A DNA stretch of 64,000 bases from Candidatus Firestoneibacteriota bacterium (GTDB taxonomy: Bacteria > Oederibacteriota > D2-FULL-39-29): the NCBI GenBank assembly GCA_903928075.1, contig CAIYPD010000052.1, positions 34,494 to 98,493 on the forward strand, given 5' to 3'. Every line of letters starts with the position of its first letter. Position 1 is the stretch's first letter. Under the pieces are notes generated by a model. The model was given only the letters and a program-made list of their open reading frames with translations, had not been told where the DNA came from and did no database searches. Position numbers and translations under genes: made by a program. Positions 58,950-64,000 of the stretch are shown here, piece by piece.

Positions 58950-59401
58950 TATTTCATAATCCCCAGGTCAAAGAGCTTCTGGGCAATATTTTCAAATGGT
59001 TTATCTTTTGCTTTAAGCAGGTACTCAGTCCACTTTTCTCTGGACCAGATTTCCATAATGTTTCTGGTGCCGATTATGGAAACATCTTTTACTATTGCAG
59101 CTTTTGCCCTGAGTTCTCCGGGAATAAACATGCGGCCTTGCTTGTCTAAAATGGTTTCTGTGGCGTTGGAATACAGGTCGCGAAGCAAAAATCTTGTATC
59201 TGCGTTGTTGTAGGAGAGCTCATTTAATTTTTTTTCGTATTCTTTCCATTCGTTAAACGGATAGACGCTAAGACAATCATCAAACCCCTTAGTGATTACA
59301 AATTTTTCAATATATTTCTCAGCCAGGTCGGCCCGAAATTTTGCAGGCAAAATTATTCTGCCTTTTTTATCAATAGAATGTTTATATTCGCCCATGAACA
59401 T
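58949..59401 (-). CDS. mraZ: Transcriptional regulator MraZ
   Basis: 150 residues from ATG 59401, preceded by GTGGAGGAAAAATAAC. The ORF-track start at 59458 would put the promoter and operator inside the coding region and was rejected. Two SpoVT/AbrB-like swapped-hairpin domains are visible, each with a D-K-GR signature: EYKHSIDKKGRIILPAKFR near the start and TILDKQGRMFIPGELR in the second half. MraZ binds upstream of its own gene and represses the dcw operon in several bacteria. Three GTGG boxes at 10-bp spacing sit directly upstream, as expected for autoregulation. Confidence 0.96.
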   Translation of the reverse strand: MFMGEYKHSIDKKGRIILPAKFRADLAEKYIEKFVITKGFDDCLSVYPFNEWKEYEKKLNELSYNNADTRFLLRDLYSNATETILDKQGRMFIPGELRAKAAIVKDVSIIGTRNIMEIWSREKWTEYLLKAKDKPFENIAQKLFDLGIMK

Positions 59402-59413
59402 GTTATTTTTCCT

Positions 59414-59437
59414 CCACTTTACTCCACTTACAACCAC
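59414..59437 (-). promoter_or_regulatory. Predicted MraZ operator: three GTGG boxes at 10-bp spacing
   Basis: On the minus strand the leader reads GTGGTTGTAA, GTGGAGTAAA, GTGGAGGAAA in tandem, a strict 10-bp period that places the boxes on one face of the helix. MraZ is known to bind short G-rich direct repeats (TGGGN or AAAGTG types) with about 10-bp period upstream of mraZ. The last box overlaps the Shine-Dalgarno region. A further GTGG at 59455-59458 lies within the promoter spacer. Confidence 0.75.
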
Positions 59438-59443
59438 AGTAAG

Positions 59444-59471
59444 TATATAGCATACCACTATATGTTGTCAA
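59444..59471 (-). promoter_or_regulatory. dcw cluster promoter upstream of mraZ
   Basis: On the minus strand a perfect TTGACA (-35, at 59466-59471) is followed after 16 nt by TATATA (-10) with an extended TGC before it. Predicted start is near 59437, at the upstream edge of the GTGG boxes, so bound MraZ would block initiation. The -35 is only 8 nt from the -35 of the divergent Nudix promoter. Confidence 0.78.
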
Positions 59472-59479
59472 GTATTTAG

Positions 59480-59508
59480 TTGATTTTATATGGTTTTTCT
59501 GGTAAAAT
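59480..59508 (+). promoter_or_regulatory. Promoter of the Nudix gene, predicted to give a leaderless mRNA
   Basis: TTGATT (-35) and TAAAAT (-10, preceded by TGG as an extended -10) are separated by exactly 17 nt. The expected start, about seven nucleotides past the -10, coincides with the A of ATG 59516. No Shine-Dalgarno is visible before that ATG, in agreement with a leaderless transcript. Confidence 0.62.
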
Positions 59509-59515
59509 TCTTTTC

Positions 59516-59992
59516 ATGAAGAAACTAAGGTTTTCTGGGCGACTGATAAAAGTTTATACCTGGCAAAATATGGACTTTGTCCAGCATCCGGGAGCCGCTG
59601 TTGTTGTCCCTTTCCTTGATAAAAACAGGGTTATTATGGTAAATCAGCCAAGATTCGCAATAAGACAAAATACCTGGGAAATTCCCGCCGGAATCCTAAA
59701 TAAAGGTGAAAATCCCTTACTTTGCGCAAAAAGGGAACTGGAGGAGGAAACCGGATTTAAAGCAGGCAAAATGAAGAAAATAATCGCATTTTACTCTTCT
59801 CCCGGCTTTTTACACGAAAAAATGCACCTTTACAAAGCAACTAATCTGAAACCCGGCAAAATGAACCTTGACGAGGATGAAGACATAAAAATTAAGATTT
59901 TTTCCAAAAAACAACTCTTGAAAATGATAAAAACCGGAAAAATTGTGGATGCCAAAACAATAGCGGCACTTTTATTTACACTTACCATTTAA
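59516..59992 (+). CDS. Nudix hydrolase, ADP-ribose pyrophosphatase-like
   Basis: 158 residues from ATG 59516; the ORF-track start at 59480 lies within the promoter. The Nudix box is complete: GILNKGENPLLCAKRELEEETGF (Gx5Ex7REUxEExGU, about 60-82), preceded by QNTWEIPAG. ADP-ribose pyrophosphatases share this layout and hydrolyse nucleoside diphosphate-linked compounds. The first of only two plus-strand genes, transcribed divergently from mraZ. Lys-rich composition in the C-terminal third. Substrate within the Nudix family is not proven. Confidence 0.9.
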   Translation: MKKLRFSGRLIKVYTWQNMDFVQHPGAAVVVPFLDKNRVIMVNQPRFAIRQNTWEIPAGILNKGENPLLCAKRELEEETGFKAGKMKKIIAFYSSPGFLHEKMHLYKATNLKPGKMNLDEDEDIKIKIFSKKQLLKMIKTGKIVDAKTIAALLFTLTI

Positions 59993-60111
59993 GCCAATTT
60001 CCCCTGCAAACAGATTTAAATTTAGTCCTTGAGTTTCCCCTATATTTGCCTTAAACTTATACCTGTAATTATGGTGATTATCTGTGCCATCTCGTTTAAA
60101 ATCTGTGAAAT

Positions 60112-60129
60112 CAGCCCTCAAATGGGCTG
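60112..60129 (+). promoter_or_regulatory. Hairpin directly before the ribosome binding site of the fucose-isomerase-like gene
   Basis: CAGCCC and GGGCTG form a 6-bp stem around a 6-nt loop, abutting the GGAGGAG Shine-Dalgarno of the gene starting at 60142. It could modulate ribosome access. The rest of the 149-nt gap (59993-60141) has no other recognised element apart from an ATCTGTG.. stretch occurring twice. Confidence 0.4.
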
Positions 60130-60141
60130 GAGGAGTTGATA

Positions 60142-61620
60142 ATGCAAAATGTACCAGAGGTAAAACTTGGTATCATCGCAGTTTCCCGCGGTTGTTTTCC
60201 CCTTGAGTTATCCAGAAAAAGAAGGAACGAAGTCTTTAGTGAGTGCAAAAAGAAAAAAATACAAGCGGTCAATATTCAATCCATTGTCGAAGGCGAAAAA
60301 GATATAGCCGGGGCCCTGGAAGAAATCAAAGCAAAGAACTGTAATGCTCTTTGCGTTTATCTCGGCAACTTCGGGCCGGAGACACCGGAAACAATGCTTA
60401 TTCAAAATTTTAACGGGCCGGTAATGGTTGCAGGCGCGGCGGAAGAAACAGGCAGGAATTTAATAGACGGCAGAGGCGATGCCTATTGCGGCATGCTTAA
60501 CCTCTCCTATAATTTAAATTTACGGCACCTGAGAACTTACATCCCGGAGTCCCCCGTCGGCATTCCCTCTGAGATTGCGAATATGATGGCGGACTTTCAT
60601 AACATCGCCCGGGTAATCCTCGGCTTAAAAAAATTAAAGATATTTTCTTTCGGCCCCAGACCGCAGGATTTTCTTGCCTGCAATGCCCCGCTAAAACAGC
60701 TCTATGATATCGGCGTAGAGGTCATGGAGAATTCCGAACTTGACCTTTACGATATATTTCTGAAAGCAAAAAATAATCCCGAGGTGAAAGAAGTCGCCAA
60801 GGATATAATTAAAGAGCTCGGAAAGAAAAATATTTACCCGGACCTGGTAAACAAGCAGGCGCAATTTGAAGTCGCGCTTAAAAAATTTATGCGGGAAAAT
60901 CTCGGCGCGTCTTCGTTTGCGGTCTTTGCTAATAAATGCTGGCCGACTTTCGAAGAATACTTCGGTTTTGTTCCCTGTTACAATAACTCCCGCATGGCCA
61001 CCCAGGGCATCCCGGTCTCCTGTGAGGTGGACATCTACGGTGCGCTTTCTGAATATATGGCGAATGCCGCAACCGAATATCCCGTCACACTTCTGGATAT
61101 CAACAACACAGTGCCTTATGACATGTATAAAGCTGCGGGCAAGAAAACTGCCGGCTATGCCCCAAAAGATCTCTTTATGGGCTTTCACTGCGGCAATACC
61201 GCCTCCTGTTTGCTCGACGGCTGGGCACTAAAATATCAACTTATTATGAAACGGCTGCTCGAACCCGACAAAGAACCGGATATTACAAGAAGCACGATGG
61301 AAGGAAAACTCAAAAGCGGACCGGTTACAATATTCAGACTACAAGGCGCAATTGAAGGGGACCTTAGGAGCTATATTGCTGAAGGAGAATCATTGGATAT
61401 AGATCCCAAATCTTTCGGTGGCATAGGTGTTCTGGCCGTCAAAGAAATGGACAGATTTTACCGCCACATTCTTATCGGCCGGCAGTACCCGCATCACACA
61501 GCTCTCGCATTTAAACATTGCGGGAAAACGCTATTTGAAGCAGCAAAGCTGCTTGGAGTTACCGAGATTTCGCACCCTCTTCCGAAAGATATACTTTATA
61601 AAGGAGAAAATCCTTTCTAA
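60142..61620 (+). CDS. L-fucose/L-arabinose isomerase-family protein
   Basis: 492 residues from ATG 60142 (GGAGGAG upstream; the TTG at 60136 was rejected). A cytoplasmic sugar isomerase-like protein. Likely Mn2+ ligands are Glu in IPVSCEVDIYGALS (about 300), Asp in VTLLDINNTVP (about 322) and His in FMGFHCGNTASC (about 352), the order of Glu, Asp and His seen in FucI-type enzymes. AEYLGNFGPETP-like N-terminal loops (LCVYLGNFGPETPE, about 75) also fit. It would convert an aldose such as fucose or arabinose to its ketose; an actual substrate cannot be read. It may process sugars released by the secreted glycan locus, but it is 37 kb away. Confidence 0.83.
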   Translation: MQNVPEVKLGIIAVSRGCFPLELSRKRRNEVFSECKKKKIQAVNIQSIVEGEKDIAGALEEIKAKNCNALCVYLGNFGPETPETMLIQNFNGPVMVAGAAEETGRNLIDGRGDAYCGMLNLSYNLNLRHLRTYIPESPVGIPSEIANMMADFHNIARVILGLKKLKIFSFGPRPQDFLACNAPLKQLYDIGVEVMENSELDLYDIFLKAKNNPEVKEVAKDIIKELGKKNIYPDLVNKQAQFEVALKKFMRENLGASSFAVFANKCWPTFEEYFGFVPCYNNSRMATQGIPVSCEVDIYGALSEYMANAATEYPVTLLDINNTVPYDMYKAAGKKTAGYAPKDLFMGFHCGNTASCLLDGWALKYQLIMKRLLEPDKEPDITRSTMEGKLKSGPVTIFRLQGAIEGDLRSYIAEGESLDIDPKSFGGIGVLAVKEMDRFYRHILIGRQYPHHTALAFKHCGKTLFEAAKLLGVTEISHPLPKDILYKGENPF

Positions 61621-61650
61621 AATACAGGGAATAAAAAGCAGACAAATGGA

Positions 61651-61690
61651 ATGGCCCTGCAAAGGTTTTCCCTTGCAGGGCCATATTTTT
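61651..61690 (+). terminator. Rho-independent terminator after the fucose-isomerase-like gene
   Basis: ATGGCCCTGCA..AGG pairs with CCT..TGCAGGGCCAT around a short loop, with one bulged base, followed on the plus strand by ATATTTTT. It starts 30 nt after the stop codon. Its T-tract touches the 3' end of the convergent rnpB gene. Confidence 0.85.
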
Positions 61691-62066
61691 GGGTCCGGGC
61701 CGTAAGCCGAATTCTGTTCTGATAGCCATTTCTCTAAGGATGCATGTTGCCAGGCACCTCTTGCGACCTACCCGGGGAACCAGGCGGCACCACCTTATTG
61801 ACTTCCCCCTATTTGGTCTTGCTCCGGATGGGGTTTGCCCTGCGCTCGCCGGTTACCCGGCGGCCGGTGGTCTCTTACACCACCTTTTCACCATTTCCCT
61901 GAACCTGAAACAGTAAATAGTTCGGGGCTGTATATTTTCTGTGGCACTTTCCTTCACTTGAAGCTTTAACCTCAAGCGACCGCGCGTTACGCGGCATCCC
62001 GGCCTTCTGGAGTTCGGACTTTCCTCTTCCGCCAACGGCGAAAGCGGCTATTCGCGCCGTCCCAAA
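61688..62066 (-). ncRNA. rnpB: RNase P RNA, bacterial type A
   Basis: On the minus strand the P4-forming 5' block GAGGAAAGTCCGAACTCC (near 62010) and the 3' block ACAGAATTCGGCTTA (near 61710) are present. Also present are the conserved GAGCAAGACCAAATAGG segment and the AGAGAAATGG stretch before the 3' block. The ends pair as TTTGGG with CCCAAA to form P1, giving about 379 nt. It is the catalytic RNA that matures tRNA 5' ends. It lies 18 nt after the zinc-ribbon gene and may be processed from that transcript, since no strong promoter is seen. Three short ORFs across it are artefacts. Ends are accurate to a few nt. Confidence 0.95.
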
Positions 62067-62084
62067 TTTCAAAAGTGAACTTTA

Positions 62085-62786
62085 TCAGTAAAGTATTCTT
62101 CCGCAGGTTTCGCAAAAAATAACTTTTTCGTACTTCATTACTTCAATTGTTTCCTGCGGGCGGAGATTCATAAAGCAGCCCTGACAACTGTTATTCTCCA
62201 TTTTCGCAATACCCTGCCCGCCGACATTGGCTCTTACTTCTTCATACTTTCTCACAAGACCGGTATTCTCGACTTTAGCTATTTCCTCATTTCGCTTTTT
62301 TGTAATAATCTCTATTTCTGCGTCAAGTTTTTTTTCATCTTCAACACATTTTTCTTCAAGCCGCTTTAATTTTTCCTCTTCAGTTTTAACCCTGTTTTGA
62401 CCATCAAGCAATTTCTTTTTAGCGGTATCTTCCTCTACCATGGCGGTAATTATTATTTCCTCCAACTTGGCGGCTTCCTCTGCCCTGGTTTTGATTTCAT
62501 GTTTTATTGCGGCAAAAGAATTATTATCCTTTACGGCGTACTGCTGCTCTTGAAGTTTTTTAATATCGGCGGTTTTAGCCGCCAATTCGAGTTCCTGTAG
62601 CTTCTTTCCTTTGAGAAGATTGTCGCTTCCTTTTTTTATGGCAGCAAGGGCTTCCTGTGCCGCTGTCAAGGCTGCCTTCTGCCCGCTTAGTTGTTTAGGA
62701 ATCTCAGATTTACTTTCATTTATTGCATCTATCTTACTGTCAAAATCCTGAACCTTCAGTAGTATTTCCAGATTTGTCTTAAGCAT
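62085..62786 (-). CDS. Coiled-coil protein with C4-type zinc ribbon
   Basis: 233 residues from ATG 62786 (TGGGGGCTTA upstream); the ORF-track start at 62852 lies inside the neighbouring aldolase gene. Residues 1-170 are a long Lys/Glu/Ala-rich coiled coil (LKTNLEILLKVQDFDSKIDAI onwards). The C-terminus has the zinc ribbon CQGCFMNLRPQ...FCETCGRILY. This widespread family (zf-RING_7/CT398-like) is of uncertain function, with suggested roles in nucleic-acid or flagellar-export processes. In many genomes it adjoins rnpB, as here. It follows the aldolase gene by 13 nt. Confidence 0.88.
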   Translation of the reverse strand: MLKTNLEILLKVQDFDSKIDAINESKSEIPKQLSGQKAALTAAQEALAAIKKGSDNLLKGKKLQELELAAKTADIKKLQEQQYAVKDNNSFAAIKHEIKTRAEEAAKLEEIIITAMVEEDTAKKKLLDGQNRVKTEEEKLKRLEEKCVEDEKKLDAEIEIITKKRNEEIAKVENTGLVRKYEEVRANVGGQGIAKMENNSCQGCFMNLRPQETIEVMKYEKVIFCETCGRILY

Positions 62787-62799
62787 TAAGCCCCCAGTC

Positions 62800-63447
62800 C
62801 TACTTTTGCGCCTTTTTATTCCAATCTTCCAGAAATTTTTTAATACCGGCATCGGTAAACGGATGCTTTATCATCCCGTCTATAACAGTTTTTGGTACGC
62901 TTACAATATCAACCCCGGCCAGCGCAAGTTCAATCACATGTATCGGTGTTCTAATACTTGCTGCCAGAATTTTTGTCGTAATATCATAATTCCTGTAAAT
63001 TTGCGCTATCTGCCCGACCATCTCGGTGCCATAGGCGCCGCCGTCATCCACCCTGCCTACAAAAGGTATAACAAAATCCGCGCCCGCCTTAGCGGCTATA
63101 AGCGCCTGGGAAGGAGAAAATACCAGAGTGAGACTTGTTTTTATTTTTTTCTTTTTCAGGACAGAGACCGCTTTAAGACCTTCTTTTATCATCGGAAGTT
63201 TTATGACAATGTTTTTTCCGAGTCCGGCATATTCTTCGGCTTCTTTAATTATTCCGTTAAAGTCAGTTGCAAGCGGCTCCACATTTACAGGCCCGGAAAC
63301 AATCTTTACAATTGCGCTGATGGCAGAGCAAATATCTTTGCCTTCCTTCGCAAGTATGGAGGGGTTTGTAGTAACTCCGTCACAAAGCCCTAGTTCGACA
63401 TACTCCTTTATTTCGCTAATATTTGCTGTATCAAGGTAAATTTGCAT
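62800..63447 (-). CDS. Transaldolase-family aldolase (fructose-6-phosphate aldolase/TalC type)
   Basis: 215 residues from ATG 63447 (TCGGGAGGTTTTT upstream). QIYLDTANISEIKEY and GVTTNPSILAKEG open the barrel. The Schiff-base Lys is expected in IVIKLPMIKEGL (about 83), and TSLTLVFSPSQALIAAKAGA, FVIPFVGRVDDGG and ILAASIRTP complete the signature of small TalC/FSA enzymes. They make or cleave fructose 6-phosphate or transfer dihydroxyacetone units in the pentose phosphate pathway. FSA and transaldolase cannot be separated by reading. First gene of an aldolase-zinc ribbon-rnpB unit. Confidence 0.9.
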   Translation of the reverse strand: MQIYLDTANISEIKEYVELGLCDGVTTNPSILAKEGKDICSAISAIVKIVSGPVNVEPLATDFNGIIKEAEEYAGLGKNIVIKLPMIKEGLKAVSVLKKKKIKTSLTLVFSPSQALIAAKAGADFVIPFVGRVDDGGAYGTEMVGQIAQIYRNYDITTKILAASIRTPIHVIELALAGVDIVSVPKTVIDGMIKHPFTDAGIKKFLEDWNKKAQK

Positions 63448-63473
63448 AAAAACCTCCCGAAAACCGCATAGGT

Positions 63474-63482
63474 ATTGTACCA
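63474..63482 (-). promoter_or_regulatory. Extended -10 promoter candidate for the aldolase gene
   Basis: On the minus strand TGGTACAAT is an extended -10 element about 27 nt before ATG 63447. The -35 position carries only a poor TGTTAT-like sequence. Extended -10 elements can work without a good -35, so this is plausible. Confidence 0.45.
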
Positions 63483-63547
63483 GAAATACCCGCAAAATAA
63501 CAGACTGAATTTTGAAATGGGAAGGGGATAGTCAAATAAAACTTCTA

Positions 63548-63656
63548 AAGCCTATAAGGTCCGTAAAGTCTAAAAATCGCTGAAGAATATTAATATTTAA
63601 ACTACAAAATAACTATTACTACCTTAGTTCAAGACTTTATGGACATAATAGACATT
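63548..63656. repeat. Short inverted-repeat element of the 9-bp-unit family (no cargo gene)
   Basis: The left end is CCTATAAG-GTCCGTAAA-GTCTAAAAATCG and the right end, read on the minus strand, is GTCTATTAT-GTCCATAAA-GTCTT. The two ends are inverted copies about 50 bp apart. Inner flanks AATATTAATATTTAAACTAC and CTAAGGTAGTA match those enclosing the pseudopilin-like gene at 36839-37285. It begins 2 nt from the stop codon of the hydrolase gene. Confidence 0.55.
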
Positions 63657-63658
63657 TG

Positions 63659-64000
63659 TTATTTTGTCTGCTTTTCCAGCCAATCAAAAGCTCTTTTTGT
63701 GTCGGCGGCATGCTGGTTATCATGCAAATACAAAACGGCTTTTTTGCTCCCCGCCGCTATCAATTTATTGTAGGCGTCTTCACTGTGGTGATACGGGACC
63801 AGCTCATCGTTCCTGCCGTGATTAAAGGAAATATTGACCTCTTTCGCATTTTCGATAAAATTTATCGGCGATCTTTCAAAATATTCTTTATCAACTTTTT
63901 CATTCTTCCCCGGGACTCCCCCGCAAATCGCCTTTAAATTTTCGAAGACAGTTTCGGAGAATTTTTTATCGGTGCAAAGCGATTTGCCCCTGCGATGCTC
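63659..64000 (-). CDS. Alpha/beta-hydrolase (prolyl-oligopeptidase-like), C-terminal part only
   Basis: An open frame enters from the right edge and ends at the TAA at 63659-63661; 113 residues are visible and the N-terminus lies outside the window. It is absent from the ORF track because it has no start in the window. The sequence ERSPINFIENAKEVNISF and NHGRNDELVPYHHSEDAY carries the acidic residue of the catalytic triad in the typical HGxxDxxVP context. LYLHDNQHAADTKRAFDWL supplies the His. The catalytic Ser is in the missing part. Probably an esterase or peptidase of the S9-like type. Confidence 0.75.
   Translation of the reverse strand, partial: EHRRGKSLCTDKKFSETVFENLKAICGGVPGKNEKVDKEYFERSPINFIENAKEVNISFNHGRNDELVPYHHSEDAYNKLIAAGSKKAVLYLHDNQHAADTKRAFDWLEKQTK

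Noticed and set aside
59402-59458. N-terminal extension of MraZ
   Set aside because: It would translate the GTGG operator and the -10 box; ATG 59401 has a strong ribosome site and gives the usual MraZ length.
61689-62072. Short ORFs on both strands across 61.7-62.1 kb
   Set aside because: They fall inside rnpB, whose conserved P4 blocks and core are clear.
1-64000. CRISPR array, tRNA genes, prophage or insertion sequence
   Set aside because: No regularly spaced identical repeats, no cloverleaf-like sequence and no transposase, integrase or phage structural gene was found while reading; tRNA absence was judged by eye only.

Overview
The window comes from an uncultured-type, diderm, peptidoglycan-making bacterium of moderate GC. 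The evidence is many Sec signal peptides, a beta-barrel outer-membrane-type protein, a complete dcw cluster with a meso-diaminopimelate-type MurE, SecA with a C-terminal zinc tail, and a type A RNase P RNA. Dense secreted glycan-processing genes (four DUF4091-type paralogues, TIM-barrel hydrolases, a URO-D-like protein, PHP proteins and a beta-helix protein) fit the PVC/Lentisphaerae/Omnitrophica/Firestonebacteria style of candidate phyla. This placement is an inference and no species can be named. Almost everything is on the minus strand. Only a Nudix hydrolase and a fucose-isomerase-like gene (59.5-61.6 kb) read on the plus strand. No IS transposase, CRISPR array or tRNA gene was seen.

1-23.3 kb: a large, apparently uncharacterised secreted glycan-degradation locus. 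Transcribed right to left it holds a NodB-type deacetylase, a TIM-barrel 'DEP' hydrolase, a cupin, a parallel beta-helix protein, two adjacent near-twin DUF4091 proteins, a PHP protein, a third DUF4091 protein, a URO-D-like zinc methyltransferase-type protein, two tandem transglutaminase-like proteins, a second DEP hydrolase, a jelly-roll-like exported protein, a clan GH-A-like protein and a fourth DUF4091 protein. There is no SusC/SusD pair, transporter or regulator in it.

23.3-35.5 kb: a P-type Mg2+ ATPase, another PHP protein, secA, a barrel protein, a sugar-phosphate isomerase/epimerase-like protein with an AAC(3)-fold acetyltransferase behind a good promoter, an NAD-dependent epimerase, and the DUF2157/GDYXXLXY pair. 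35.5-37.9 kb: an exported protein of unknown role, a pseudopilin-like gene enclosed by inverted arrays of a 9-bp degenerate repeat (possibly a small mobile cassette), and a nitroreductase.

38-59.5 kb: cell-wall and division genes in near-textbook order. mraZ-rsmH-ftsL-ftsI-murE-murF-mraY-murD-ftsW-murG-murC-murB-ddl-ftsQ-ftsA-ftsZ is driven by a promoter with three GTGG boxes at 10-bp spacing (a predicted MraZ operator) and closed by a strong hairpin terminator. Two polysaccharide deacetylases, an N-acetylmuramoyl-L-alanine amidase and pgeF follow. 59.5-64 kb: a divergent Nudix gene that is probably leaderless, an L-fucose-isomerase-like gene with a terminator, rnpB, a coiled-coil zinc-ribbon protein, a transaldolase-family aldolase and the end of an alpha/beta hydrolase.

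Three families of short dispersed intergenic repeats run through the window: a palindromic GGCGAGATCTC element, 9-bp-unit arrays (GTYYRTAAR) and 16-bp-unit arrays (AGAGGYTTGGATGSTY). The two array families tend to start directly at or after stop codons. All family calls come from reading motifs, since no database search could be run.
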